A stretch of 64,000 bases of DNA from Candidatus Skiveiella danica (GCA_016721925.1 JADKHE010000001.1:484107-548106); one strand, 5' to 3'; positions 18,265-27,655 are shown, counted from the stretch's first letter. Notes: generated from the letters alone by a model not told the origin. Program-made: numbers and translations.

Positions 18265-21182
18265 TTGCGAACTCCTCGCCCCGCAAACCAGGCCTGCCAG
18301 CGTGCTGGCGCCGGCTGCACGCCGGGTAGCAAGGGCACAGGCTTGAACTGCGGCCAGCTCTGTGCGGGTTCGTCCGCTGCGGCCTTGTAGATGCGTACCC
18401 TGACGTCATACCAGGCGGCCTGTCCGGTAATGGGGTCCGAGTTGGAAAGCGACGCGCCGGCGGCAGACGCTGGCAGTTCTTCAGAGATCAGATGGTTCAG
18501 CAAAAAGCCGCGCCGTGACTCGTTGGCGTCGGGCGTCAGGTTCCAGGCGCCAGCTGACTTGCCGATCGCGTTCCAAGTCCAGACCGTGCCGGGCTCCACG
18601 GCTTCCGAGTATCGGCACATGCATCGCACCTTGCCCCATTGGGATTCCACCCACATCCAGCCGCCGTCGGCAATGCCTTCGGCGCCAGCCGTCTTCGGGT
18701 TGACGAAAAGATAGTTGTGGGTGTGAATCTGTCGCAGCCAGGCGTTTTGTGAATCCCAGGAGTGATACATCGCCATTGGTCGCTGCGTAATGGCATTGAG
18801 AGGGTACCGGGCGGTGTCGGTGCCTTGCTCTTCCAGCGGGACGTAATGAAAAGGCAGGGGATCAAAATAGGTCTCCACCCGCTTGCGCAGGGTGTCCGGC
18901 GGCTGTTTTCCGGCACGCTTGCCTTGCGCCGCCAGCCGGAAACCCTGTAGGAATTCCGAGTAGATGTGGATCACGATCGGGTCTTTGTCGCGCCGGATAC
19001 CCATTTTCTGGGCCCACTCCATGTAACCACGGTTCCAGTTGCGCATGTACTGGTATTCCACCGGCATCTCATGATGAAAGACGCAGTTGTTCTTTTCGTA
19101 CATCTCCCATTGCCTGGGGTTGGGTTCCCCTCGCATCGATTTCTCGCCACCCTTGCCGCGCCAGCCGGCCAGAAAACCAATACCGGATCCCGGGGCGGTT
19201 TCGTAGTTGACGATGAAGTCGGTATAGCCCTTGAACTTGCGCGACCCATCCGGTTGCGTGAAGGCGGGCAGCTTGAGGCGGCCAGCCAATTCGACCAGGA
19301 CCTCCTGAAAGGGCTTGCATTCACCTTTCGGTGGCAGGACGGGAATCCGCACTGCGTCAACAGGGCCGTCGAATTCGGAAATCGGCCGATCCAGCATGGA
19401 CATGCAGTCATGGCGTTCAAGATACGTCGTGTCCGGCAGGATCAGATCGGCGAATGCCGTCATCTCCGACTGGAAGGCATCGCAGACGACCAGGAAAGGA
19501 ATCTTGTACTCACCAACCTGTTCGCCCTCAGTGTGTTTGTCATTGAGCATCTTGCGAACTTCCGAGGTGTTCATGGTGGAATTCCACGCCATGTTCGCCA
19601 TGAATATCAGCAAGGTGTCAATGCGATAGGGATCACCGCGCCAAGCGTTGGTGATGACGTTGTGCATCAAGCCATGGGCGGACAGGGGATGCTCCCACGA
19701 AAATCCCTTGTCGATACGCACCGGCTGGCCCTGATCGTCCACAAACAAGTCATCCGGACTTTCGGGCCAACCCAGCGGTGCACCGTCCAGCGGTGTGTCC
19801 GGCTTGACGGCCTGGGGACCCTTGGGCGGACGGGCGTTCGGCGGTACGGCGCGTGGGTAGGGCGCCTTGTGCCGAAATCCGCCGGGTCGGTCGATGGTGC
19901 CCAGCAGTGACATCAGGATCGCCAGTGAACGAATGGTCTGGAAACCGTTCGAATGAGCGGCCAGCCCCCGCATCGCATGGAACGCCACCGGATTGCCTTT
20001 GACCGAAGCATGGCGCTGGCCCCAGCTATCTGTCCAGGCGATCGGCAACTCGATCTTCTGGTCACGGGCGGTGATGCCCATCTCGTGGGCCAGGCGGCGG
20101 ATGGTGGCGGCCGGGATGCCGGTGATACCTTCGGCCCATTCCGGGGTGTAGGCCTTCACCCGCTCTTCGAGCAGTTGGAAGGCCGGTACCGCTGCGGTGC
20201 CATCGGGCAACTTGAAGTGACCCAGCAAGGCCGGATCGGCCCCTTCGGCGTGGTCGGAGACAGCCTGCTCGGTCAGGCGGTCCCACCAGTAGAAGTTTGC
20301 CGGGCGCAACGGATTCACAATGTCGCCGTCGGATTTGCGCAGCATCATGCCGAAATCATCGCTGGCCGCATCCTGGTTGACGAGTTGCCCCGCGTTGGTA
20401 TATCGGGCAAGGAATTCCCGGTCGTACAACCCCAGCCTGATCAGTTCATGAATCAGAGAGAGCAGGAGGGCACCGTCGGTGCCTGGTTTGATTGGAATCC
20501 ATTCATCGGCGATAGCCGAGTAGCCGGTCCGAACCGGATTGACGGACACAAAACGCCCGCCGCCGCGCTTGAACCGGGACAGTGCCGCCTTCATCGGATT
20601 GGAATGGTGATCTTCTGCGGTGCCGATCATCACAAACAGTTTGGCCCGGTCCAGATCCGGCCCCCCGAACTCCCAGAATGAGCCGCCAATCGTGTAGATC
20701 ATGCCGGCGGCCATGTTGACCGAGCAAAATCCCCCATGTGCGGCATAGTTGGGAGTGCCAAACTGGCGGGCGAAAAGCCCGGTCAGCGCCTGCATCTGGT
20801 CGCGTCCGGTAAAAAGGGCGAACTTCTTCGGATCGGTCGAGCGGATTTTTCGCAGGCGATCCTCCAGCATCGAATAGGCCGCTTGCCATTCGATTTCTTC
20901 GAACTGTCCTTCTCCGCGATCGCTCCCCGCCTTGCGCAGCAGGGGTTTGGTCAGTCGTGCCGGCGAATACTGCTTCATGATGCCGGAGGAACCCTTCGCG
21001 CAGATCACACCTTGATTCAGGGGGTGATCCGGGTTTCCCTCTATGTAGCGCACTTCGCCGTTCCGCAAATGCACACGTATGCCGCACCGGCAGGCGCACA
21101 TGTAGCAAGTGGTGTTGCGGATCTCGACTTTGGCGTCGCTCAGTGGCGCGGCGGTTGGATCATGGAGCGGTGTGGCAGACAT
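18261..21182 (-). CDS. soeA: sulfite dehydrogenase molybdopterin subunit SoeA
   Basis: 973 residues of the DMSO reductase superfamily. The N-terminal [4Fe-4S] site is TCYMCACRCG with a fourth Cys in GVICAKGSSG. Molybdopterin-guanine-dinucleotide motifs follow (FTGRDQMQALTG, GTAEDHHSNPMKAA), with a C-terminal domain around LNAITQRPMAMYHSWDSQN. There is no Tat signal, unlike periplasmic relatives, as expected for SoeABC, which oxidises sulfite in the cytoplasm of dsr-containing sulfur oxidisers. The dsr and sox operons nearby strongly support this over a thiosulfate or polysulfide reductase role. Confidence 0.9.
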   Translation of the reverse strand: MSATPLHDPTAAPLSDAKVEIRNTTCYMCACRCGIRVHLRNGEVRYIEGNPDHPLNQGVICAKGSSGIMKQYSPARLTKPLLRKAGSDRGEGQFEEIEWQAAYSMLEDRLRKIRSTDPKKFALFTGRDQMQALTGLFARQFGTPNYAAHGGFCSVNMAAGMIYTIGGSFWEFGGPDLDRAKLFVMIGTAEDHHSNPMKAALSRFKRGGGRFVSVNPVRTGYSAIADEWIPIKPGTDGALLLSLIHELIRLGLYDREFLARYTNAGQLVNQDAASDDFGMMLRKSDGDIVNPLRPANFYWWDRLTEQAVSDHAEGADPALLGHFKLPDGTAAVPAFQLLEERVKAYTPEWAEGITGIPAATIRRLAHEMGITARDQKIELPIAWTDSWGQRHASVKGNPVAFHAMRGLAAHSNGFQTIRSLAILMSLLGTIDRPGGFRHKAPYPRAVPPNARPPKGPQAVKPDTPLDGAPLGWPESPDDLFVDDQGQPVRIDKGFSWEHPLSAHGLMHNVITNAWRGDPYRIDTLLIFMANMAWNSTMNTSEVRKMLNDKHTEGEQVGEYKIPFLVVCDAFQSEMTAFADLILPDTTYLERHDCMSMLDRPISEFDGPVDAVRIPVLPPKGECKPFQEVLVELAGRLKLPAFTQPDGSRKFKGYTDFIVNYETAPGSGIGFLAGWRGKGGEKSMRGEPNPRQWEMYEKNNCVFHHEMPVEYQYMRNWNRGYMEWAQKMGIRRDKDPIVIHIYSEFLQGFRLAAQGKRAGKQPPDTLRKRVETYFDPLPFHYVPLEEQGTDTARYPLNAITQRPMAMYHSWDSQNAWLRQIHTHNYLFVNPKTAGAEGIADGGWMWVESQWGKVRCMCRYSEAVEPGTVWTWNAIGKSAGAWNLTPDANESRRGFLLNHLISEELPASAAGASLSNSDPITGQAAWYDVRVRIYKAAADEPAQSWPQFKPVPLLPGVQPAPARWQAWFAGRGVRK

Positions 21183-21282
21183 GCAGGAGACGCTTTTATC
21201 GCTGACGGTTCAACAACAGAGTTGAAAAAAGCCGTTGACCGGTCAGTCAGGGCGGTTATTGCAAAGTGACCCTATTAGAGAC

Positions 21283-21343
21283 AAGGGTACGTCGCTGCGT
21301 CTATAGCCGCCACGGGTAATCCGGGGTAACCCAAATGGGTAGC
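21283..21343 (-). promoter_or_regulatory. cluster of NarL-like heptamers in the soeA/kinase divergent region
   Basis: On the strand reading toward soeA there are four TACCC heptamers: TACCCAT (21341-21335), TACCCCG (21328-21322), TACCCGT (21318-21312) and TACCCTT (21289-21283). The first is part of the 17-mer GCTACCCATTTGGGTTA (21343-21327), a dyad of ACCCA and TGGGT. Close relatives of this 17-mer occur upstream of dsrA (37269-37285) and of the sox genes (45963-45979). The 292-bp spacer 21183-21474 holds no gene. Confidence 0.6.
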
Positions 21344-21474
21344 CTCTACAACTCAGCCACGACTCGTCTTTCCATGAGGTTTTTTTGGGGCATTTCTGGC
21401 GTTTTCAGACTTGCTGCGGGTTTTTCCGATAAATCAGCAAGGGCCAATGGATTAGCATCAGCGCAAATACTCCA

Positions 21475-22695
21475 ATGATGAAGCAGACTGGTCCCCACGT
21501 TTACCCCACAAGTCCGACGGCACTCAATGAGGTCGGCAGTCTCGTTGCGGATCTTTCGCGGGACCTGACCGTTGGCGGCGACCTGCAAACCTTGCTTGAG
21601 CGATTTCTGATTTCCATCATTGCCATGGCGGGAGCCCAGGCCGGTGCCGTTCGAGTTCTGACCGACGATGGGCAGTCCATGCGGCTGGTGGGGCAGGTCG
21701 GCCTGCCACCGCCGGTGGTGCTTTCCGAGCAACTGGTCGACCGTGACTGTGGCATGTGCGGCGTTGCCGTCAGCAATGATGTGCTGGGTTGGGTTGACGA
21801 TGTGCGCTCTTGTGCCCGGAAGGGCTCGGACGCCTATTTCGGCCTTCAATGCCGTCGTGTCCTGGCCATTTCGCTTCCCCATGGCACGGATGTCTTGGGC
21901 GTCTACACGTTGTTTTTCGAGAGAGATTCGCAGCTTTCGCCCGCCACCGAGGGGATGTTGCGTCTGATTGGTCAACTGCTGGGACTGACGTTGCATAACG
22001 CGCGGATCGAGCGCGAACGCTTGCGTGTGACGGTGATGAGGGAGCGGCAGGACATGGTGAATGAAGTCCATGATGCCATCGCACAGACATTGGCCTATGT
22101 AAAGATGCGCCTGCCCCTTTTGAATGAAGCCATGCTGGCACACGACGACAAACGGGCGATGAAGTATTTTTCCGACGTCAAGAGCGCAGTAGGCGAAGTC
22201 CATGACAACTTGCGAGAAGTCATGACGTATTTTCGAACGCGAATGGATCCATTGGGCTTGCTGCACGCGCTTCAGGGCATGGCGAAGACCTTCTCAGATC
22301 GAAATGGCGTCGCTCTGGAGATCCGGAATTCGGCGCAGAATCTGAACCTGACGGATGAGCAGGAGGTCCAGGTGTTTCACATTGTTCAGGAAGCATTGGC
22401 AAATATCGCGAAGCACTCGATGGCAAGGCATGCCGTTGTGGCAATCGAAAAGTCGCCCCAGCGGCTTGAGTTCCTGATCGAGGACGATGGGTTGGGCATG
22501 ACGGAGCCATTCGTTTCGACGATTGTCACCACGGCCTCTGCGTTGGAACCTTCAAGACACCTCGGCCTGGAGATCATGCGGGGCCGCGCCCAACGGCTTG
22601 GCGGCAGCATCGAGATGGAGAGAAACGAAGGGGGGGGCACCCGGGTGCGACTGGTGGTTCCGGTGAGATCCTTTCCTCCGGAGGCTCACGCATGA
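21475..22695 (+). CDS. soluble NarX-like sensor histidine kinase
   Basis: 406 residues with no membrane segment. Residues about 25-175 form a GAF-like sensory domain with Cys92, Cys95, Cys113 and Cys126 (DCGMCG, RSCARK, LQCRR). The HisKA_3 dimerisation helix contains the phospho-acceptor His199 (MVNEVHDAIAQTL). The HATPase has FHIVQEALANIAKHS, EDDGLGM and HLGLEIMRGRAQRLGG. The cysteines could bind an iron-sulfur cluster or act as thiol sensors of reactive sulfur; this is inference. The gene overlaps its response regulator by 4 bp and is divergent from soeA. Confidence 0.9.
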   Translation: MMKQTGPHVYPTSPTALNEVGSLVADLSRDLTVGGDLQTLLERFLISIIAMAGAQAGAVRVLTDDGQSMRLVGQVGLPPPVVLSEQLVDRDCGMCGVAVSNDVLGWVDDVRSCARKGSDAYFGLQCRRVLAISLPHGTDVLGVYTLFFERDSQLSPATEGMLRLIGQLLGLTLHNARIERERLRVTVMRERQDMVNEVHDAIAQTLAYVKMRLPLLNEAMLAHDDKRAMKYFSDVKSAVGEVHDNLREVMTYFRTRMDPLGLLHALQGMAKTFSDRNGVALEIRNSAQNLNLTDEQEVQVFHIVQEALANIAKHSMARHAVVAIEKSPQRLEFLIEDDGLGMTEPFVSTIVTTASALEPSRHLGLEIMRGRAQRLGGSIEMERNEGGGTRVRLVVPVRSFPPEAHA

Positions 22696-23390
22696 CGGAA
22701 CGCACGCGTGTGATGCTGGTTGATGACCATGCGCTATGTCGAAGTGGTCTGACCGAATTGCTGGAACACCGCGGGGACATGACCGTCGTGATGGCCACCG
22801 GAGATCCGGCGCAGGTCGTTCCGATGCTGCGGGAGCACCAACCCGACCTGATGGTTCTGGACTTGCGCCTGGCGGCGACGGACGGATTGAGCGTGCTGCG
22901 CATGATCCGTTCGGAAGGCTGCGAGACCCCAGTTGTCATTTTGACCATGAGTGACAGTGAGGATGACCTGGCAGCTGCGTTGCGCGCTGGTGTTCGCGGC
23001 TATCTTCTCAAGGACATGGAGCCCGAGGAGGTGATTGAAGCGATCGGCCGGGCGGCCCGTGGTGAGATGGTTGTGGCATCGGCCATGACCCTGAAGCTGG
23101 CGCAGATCCTTCAGTCCGGACCCAAAGTGTCGGTCATGGGGGACCTTGTGGCGTCACTTACCGAACGGGAGCGCGAGGTACTGGACCATGTAGCGCGAGG
23201 GCAGAGCAACAAGGTCATTGCGCAGGCGCTGGATATCAGTCACAACACGGTCAAGCTGCATGTGCGACACATCATGGACAAGCTCAACTTGCGCTCACGG
23301 GTCGAGGCGGCCGTCTTTGCCTACGAGTACCGGCATTCCCCCGACGGCACCAAGGCTGCCGATGCGTTGGCGCACAAAGTTCGAAGCTGA
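22692..23390 (+). CDS. NarL/FixJ-family response regulator
   Basis: 232 residues. The receiver domain has acidic residues DD at 11-12, phospho-acceptor Asp57 (LMVLDLRL) and Lys107 (YLLKDME). The C-terminal LuxR-type helix-turn-helix is LTEREREVLDHVARGQSNKV followed by HNTVKLHVRHIMDKL. Start and kinase stop overlap as ATGA. NarL-type domains recognise TACYYMT-like heptamers, and such sequences cluster upstream of soeA, dsrA, soxY and the sox leader in this window, making this the leading candidate regulator of the sulfur genes. Confidence 0.93.
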   Translation: MTERTRVMLVDDHALCRSGLTELLEHRGDMTVVMATGDPAQVVPMLREHQPDLMVLDLRLAATDGLSVLRMIRSEGCETPVVILTMSDSEDDLAAALRAGVRGYLLKDMEPEEVIEAIGRAARGEMVVASAMTLKLAQILQSGPKVSVMGDLVASLTEREREVLDHVARGQSNKVIAQALDISHNTVKLHVRHIMDKLNLRSRVEAAVFAYEYRHSPDGTKAADALAHKVRS

Positions 23391-23411
23391 TCCGTTCTTG
23401 CAGCGGACCGA

Positions 23412-24200
23412 TCAGGTCGTCGTTTCATGGGTCACTGGCGTGAACCACGCCAGTGAATCATGCAGCTTGACGACCTCGCCGATGATCGTGAGGCACGGCG
23501 ACTTCAGGCCTGCCTTCACAACCGTTTCAGGAATGTCGGCAAGTGTGCCGGTCACGACTCTCTGTGTGGAGATGCTGCCATCCTGCACCACGGCGACGGG
23601 GAGGGTAGGTGGAGCGCCATGCTGTATCAGCTGACGGCATATTTCCGGAAGTCCTCCCAGGCCCATGTAGATGACCACGGTCTGGCAGGGTCTGACCAGG
23701 CTGTGCCAGTCCAGATCGGCGGTGCCGTCCTTGAGGTGCCCTGTCACAAACAGGCAGCTCTGTGCGTAGTCGCGGTGTGTCAAGGGAATTCCGGCGTAGC
23801 TGGACACGCCGGATGCCGCCGTCACGCCGGGGACGACCTCAAAGGCGACACCTTGTGCGGCCAAGGCCTGCAATTCCTCGCCACCGCGTCCGAAGATAAA
23901 CGGGTCGCCGCCTTTGAGGCGCACCACCTGCTTGCCTTCACTGGCCAGTTTGACCAGCAGTCCATTGATCTGTTCCTGCCGCATGGTGTGTTCGTTTCGG
24001 CGCTTGCCAGCGTAGATCCGTTCTGCCGACGGGGTGACGAAATCCAGAACAGCGCTGGAAACCAGATGGTCATAGACAATCACGTCGGCCTGCTGTAGCA
24101 GCCGTACGGCGCGCAACGTCAACAACTCAGGGTCACCTGGGCCGGCCCCGACCAGATAGACGCGCCCGGCAGACCCGGCCGCTGGTTTGATTTCGGCCAT
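23412..24200 (-). CDS. cobA: uroporphyrinogen-III C-methyltransferase (SUMT) for siroheme synthesis
   Basis: 262 residues from the ATG at 24200, which overlaps the dsrR stop by one base. SAM-dependent methyltransferase motifs are VYLVGAGPGDPELLTL, VVRLKGGDPFIFGRGGEE and VVPGVTAASG. It makes precorrin-2, the precursor of siroheme, which DsrAB needs. It lacks the oxidase/chelatase domain of full CysG. As the last gene of the dsr operon it links cofactor supply to enzyme production. Confidence 0.93.
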   Translation of the reverse strand: MAEIKPAAGSAGRVYLVGAGPGDPELLTLRAVRLLQQADVIVYDHLVSSAVLDFVTPSAERIYAGKRRNEHTMRQEQINGLLVKLASEGKQVVRLKGGDPFIFGRGGEELQALAAQGVAFEVVPGVTAASGVSSYAGIPLTHRDYAQSCLFVTGHLKDGTADLDWHSLVRPCQTVVIYMGLGGLPEICRQLIQHGAPPTLPVAVVQDGSISTQRVVTGTLADIPETVVKAGLKSPCLTIIGEVVKLHDSLAWFTPVTHETTT

Positions 24201-24577
24201 CAATGGGTGCGCCCCTTGCTGGCGCAACCGCCCGTGGCGCAGGCACCGCTGCCGCAGCCGCCGCTTGGCGCCGGCTCGACCTCGTCCTGGAAATCCCGGG
24301 CATTGATGAAGATGAAATTGAATTCGCCCGGGTTCAACTCGACGTAGTCCAGCACGGTGTCCGCCAGCAGCACTTGCGACTCGCCGGCAATCACGACCGC
24401 GACTCCCTTCAGGTCGAGCTTCATGTCCTCTTCGGTAGGGTCGTCGAAGCCCATGCCGTATTGCTTCGAGCCGTCCGGATCAATCTTTGCTGCGATACGC
24501 AGGGCCATCTCCTGGGCCCCGCTGCTCGCTGCCGCTTGCTGGATCTGTTGCGCTGCACTGGTGGTCAATGTAAACAT
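24200..24577 (-). CDS. dsrR: DsrR, A-type (IscA-like) protein of the dsr operon
   Basis: 125 residues. The HesB/IscA fold is seen in LTTSAAQQIQQAAASSG, LRIAAKIDPDGSKQYGMGFD and FIFINARDF. Conserved cysteines at the usual A-type positions are missing, as known for DsrR. Instead, a short C-terminal tail (GGCGSGACATGGCASKG) has three cysteines. In Allochromatium DsrR affects dsr expression post-transcriptionally. Its place between dsrN and cobA fits the standard dsr order. Confidence 0.82.
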   Translation of the reverse strand: MFTLTTSAAQQIQQAAASSGAQEMALRIAAKIDPDGSKQYGMGFDDPTEEDMKLDLKGVAVVIAGESQVLLADTVLDYVELNPGEFNFIFINARDFQDEVEPAPSGGCGSGACATGGCASKGRTH

Positions 24578-24646
24578 ACGATGCTCCTGAACTGTTGAGG
24601 GCAGTGAGGTCTCACCTTGAATCGGTGAGTCTTGCCGCGGAATTTT

Positions 24647-26407
24647 CTAATGTTCGCCCTTGGTCTTCAAGAGTCCTGCCAGGCGGTTGCCTTGCTTCTG
24701 GGGGCCACCGATGGGGAAAAGTTCATGAAGGTAGTGATTGTTGCCGTGCTTCGGCCCCCAGGCCTTGGCAAAGTGCCAGATCATCGCGCGTACTTGCGCC
24801 TGCACCCGGTGCTCATCGTAGTAAGCGCGAAGGAAACGGATGACCTGCCAATGCTCATCGGTCAGCACCAAGCCTTCCGCTTGCGCCTCTGCGCGTGCGA
24901 AGTCCTCGGACCAGTCGTCCAGGTTCTTCAGGTAGCCCTCGACGTCGGTGGCAATGAGCTGGCCATTGACTTCGACCGTCCGCATGTTGGCCACGGTCTG
25001 CCGTTTCGAAGAAGCAATTCTTGAACGGACAAAGGTCACAAACCGGGCCGCCCAGTCCGATCCCGCTCCGCTGCGCAGATGGGCATAGGAGGCGAGCACG
25101 TTGTTGTGAACGATGCCGTCGCGCTCACCATCCACACCATGACCCCGGACGACTCTATAGGCAAATTTCTGGTCCGGCGCGAGATTTTCAAGGCTGGAGT
25201 AGTGAAATTCGTGCCCGCGCAGCGGCTCCGAGTCAATGCCCGTACCGGGGGACCACGGCGCATCCGCCGTGGTTTGAAGTTCAACGTAGCCGCGGCCCAC
25301 CGGCCGCTCGTGCATCACGACGTCCGCCGGCAGTGCGCCAGCCATCTGATAGACCTGTCCCTTCCACTGCAGGGTGCGGGCCAGGTACATCAAGCCGCCA
25401 CACTCGGCATAGACAGGCAGGCCCGCATCGATGGCTGCACGGATGCCCTGACGCAGCGCCGCGTTGGCTTGCAGTTGCGCCATGAAAATTTCGGGGAAAC
25501 CACCGCCGATGAACAAACCGTCCAATTCGGGCAGGCACGTGTCGTGCAAGGTGTTGAACGGGATGATCTCGGCACCCGCTGATTCCAGAGCGAGGAGATC
25601 GTCAGGGTAATAAAAACCAAACGCCGGATCGCGTGCCAGGCCGATGCGTACCCGTGACTGCATCGCGGGCTTGACGACCTTCGCCTCTGCCGGTGGCTCA
25701 CTGCGCGCTGGCGCCAACAGGGGAGAAGTGTTTCCGGCGAGCTTCAACACCTGTGGCAAATCGACTTGCGCGGCGACCATCTCTCCCATGGCGCGCACGC
25801 GCTGCTCGGCATCGTCCAGTTCGTGGTTTGGCATCAGCCCCAGGTGGCGTTCCGCGATGGCGAGCCTGGGGTCATGACCGATCGCACCCAGCACCTTCAC
25901 GTCGGTGTAGTGCTCGATCACGGCACGCAGCTTGGATTCGTGCCGCGCGCCACCCAGTTGGTTCAGGATAACCCCAGCAATGAGGATACCTGTATCGAAT
26001 GCCTGGTAGCCCAGGATGAGCGGCGCGATGCCGCGCGTCATGCCGCGCGCGTCGAGCACTAGCACGACCGGCAGGCCCAGCAGCTTTGCCAAAGCGGCGT
26101 TGCTGTTGCTGCCGTCCAGTGCCAAACCGTCGTACAGGCCTTTGTTGCCTTCGACGATGCAGATGTCAGCTTGGGCGGCGTGATTCCGGAAGCAGTTGGT
26201 GATCTGCCCGGCCGTCATCAGGAACGGATCAAGGTTGAAGCAGTCGCGCCGGCTGGCCGCGCTCAGCCACATCGGGTCAATGTAGTCGGGTCCTTTCTTG
26301 AAGGGCTGCACGGCCCTCCCCCGGGCCGTAAGCGCAGCGCACAAGCCGACCGTGACGGTGGTCTTTCCCGAGGATTTGTGCGCGGCCGAAACCAGAAAAC
26401 CCGACAT
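24647..26407 (-). CDS. dsrN: DsrN (siroheme amidase) fused to a DsrC/TusE-like domain
   Basis: 586 residues in one uninterrupted frame. Residues 1-about 460 are a CobB/CbiA-type amidotransferase: P-loop AAHKSSGKTTVTVGL, KKGPDYIDP and the class I glutaminase nucleophile in VYAECGGLMYL. DsrN amidates siroheme for DsrAB. Residues 475-586 are DsrC-like (VEVNGQLIATDVEGYLKNLD, LTDEHWQVIRFLRAYYDEH, YLHELFPIGGPQKQ) but lack both C-terminal redox cysteines. The Met at residue 475 (24985) has no convincing ribosome-binding site, so a true fusion is more likely than two genes. Confidence 0.88.
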   Translation of the reverse strand: MSGFLVSAAHKSSGKTTVTVGLCAALTARGRAVQPFKKGPDYIDPMWLSAASRRDCFNLDPFLMTAGQITNCFRNHAAQADICIVEGNKGLYDGLALDGSNSNAALAKLLGLPVVLVLDARGMTRGIAPLILGYQAFDTGILIAGVILNQLGGARHESKLRAVIEHYTDVKVLGAIGHDPRLAIAERHLGLMPNHELDDAEQRVRAMGEMVAAQVDLPQVLKLAGNTSPLLAPARSEPPAEAKVVKPAMQSRVRIGLARDPAFGFYYPDDLLALESAGAEIIPFNTLHDTCLPELDGLFIGGGFPEIFMAQLQANAALRQGIRAAIDAGLPVYAECGGLMYLARTLQWKGQVYQMAGALPADVVMHERPVGRGYVELQTTADAPWSPGTGIDSEPLRGHEFHYSSLENLAPDQKFAYRVVRGHGVDGERDGIVHNNVLASYAHLRSGAGSDWAARFVTFVRSRIASSKRQTVANMRTVEVNGQLIATDVEGYLKNLDDWSEDFARAEAQAEGLVLTDEHWQVIRFLRAYYDEHRVQAQVRAMIWHFAKAWGPKHGNNHYLHELFPIGGPQKQGNRLAGLLKTKGEH

Positions 26408-26419
26408 CTCGGCCTGAAC

Positions 26420-27637
26420 TCAGGCCGCAGCTGCGGCGCGTTGCGTAATGTGCTTGTCGGCGCCGTCCAGACGTCCCGGTAGGAAACCCAAGAATTTCAT
26501 CGCCAGCATGACGATCAGGCCCGCAATGGCGATGCCGCTGAAGCCCAGCAGCCACTCCGGCAGGGTGGGCGTGTAGGTGTTCACAACACCGTCATAGAAA
26601 CTGCTGCTCACCTGCCGGCCGGGGAAGATCACCAGTGGGAAGGCCTGGCCGCCGACGATGGTGACCCACATCTGGGCAAATCCGCCGCCTACAACCAGCG
26701 AGGTGGCCGCCACGATGCGGCCGCGCAACTCGCCAATGCGCGGGTGCATCAGCAGGATCATGGGAACGATGCCGCCGAGCACCACCTGACCCAGCCAGAA
26801 CAGGGCGGTGTGCACGCCACCCTCGAGCAAGATGAAGCGCTCAAAATCATGGTGCTTGGTGAAATAAAGGTTGGTCAGGTGCAAGACCAGCACGAAATAA
26901 AGCCCCGCCGCCACGAAGATGACCTGCAGCCGTGCAAAACGCGCCAGGAGGCCGGCATCCAATTGGCGCTTGCTTCCGGTGAAGGCCAGCATGAGTACCA
27001 GCAGGAAGACAGCCAGGCCATAGCTGAGCGACAACGCGATGAACAGGGGGGCAAACAAAGCGGAATCAAACCCCTGCCGCGCGACCAGGAAGCCGAAAAT
27101 CGAGCCCGTGCCGGTGGTAAGTGCCATGCGCCAGACAAAGGCGAAAAGACCCGCCATGGGTGTAAAACGTTGGGCGCTGCGCTCCATCATGGTCCACAGG
27201 TAAGCGATCACAAATCCCATGAATCCGGAGTACAGGAAGATGTTCAGGGCAAAGATCGACTTGAAATTGAAGTGCGTCATGGCCACGATCAGGCGGTCAG
27301 GCCGGCCCAAATCGAGCATCAGCACGGTCAGGCCGCCCAGCAGCAGCGCGATCGCCAGCAGTCCGGACAAAGGCGCCAGCGGCTTGTATTCGGTCTTGCC
27401 GAAAACAGAGGCCATCGAGGCCACGTTCAGCGCGCCCGAAGCCGCTACAACAAGAAACACGGCAAACACATGTGGCAAACCCCAGACGATCTGGTTGTTC
27501 ATGCCTGTAACGATATGCCCGTTGTGCTCCATGGTCCAGACTGCCCCCATGCCGATCGCAGTGACCAGCGCCAGCACTCCCAGCAACAGGTAGTAGCCAC
27601 GACTCGTGCCGTCCAGTTCACGCAGGGTAATTTTCAT
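26420..27637 (-). CDS. dsrP: DsrP, NrfD-type quinone-interacting membrane protein
   Basis: 405 residues with about ten membrane helices, such as YYLLLGVLALVTAIGMGAVW and VLVLHLTNLYFTKHH, typical of the NrfD/HybB family. DsrP is part of the DsrMKJOP transmembrane complex and exchanges electrons with quinone. It follows dsrO by 18 bp and precedes dsrN by 12 bp. The DsrP-specific call rests on operon position together with family. Confidence 0.92.
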   Translation of the reverse strand: MKITLRELDGTSRGYYLLLGVLALVTAIGMGAVWTMEHNGHIVTGMNNQIVWGLPHVFAVFLVVAASGALNVASMASVFGKTEYKPLAPLSGLLAIALLLGGLTVLMLDLGRPDRLIVAMTHFNFKSIFALNIFLYSGFMGFVIAYLWTMMERSAQRFTPMAGLFAFVWRMALTTGTGSIFGFLVARQGFDSALFAPLFIALSLSYGLAVFLLVLMLAFTGSKRQLDAGLLARFARLQVIFVAAGLYFVLVLHLTNLYFTKHHDFERFILLEGGVHTALFWLGQVVLGGIVPMILLMHPRIGELRGRIVAATSLVVGGGFAQMWVTIVGGQAFPLVIFPGRQVSSSFYDGVVNTYTPTLPEWLLGFSGIAIAGLIVMLAMKFLGFLPGRLDGADKHITQRAAAAA

Positions 27638-27655
27638 GGGTCATGCCTTCCTGCA

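Noticed and set aside
24647..24985. Separate DsrC-like gene starting at the internal ATG at 24985
   Set aside because: No ribosome-binding site precedes it, and the frame runs through from DsrN without a stop.
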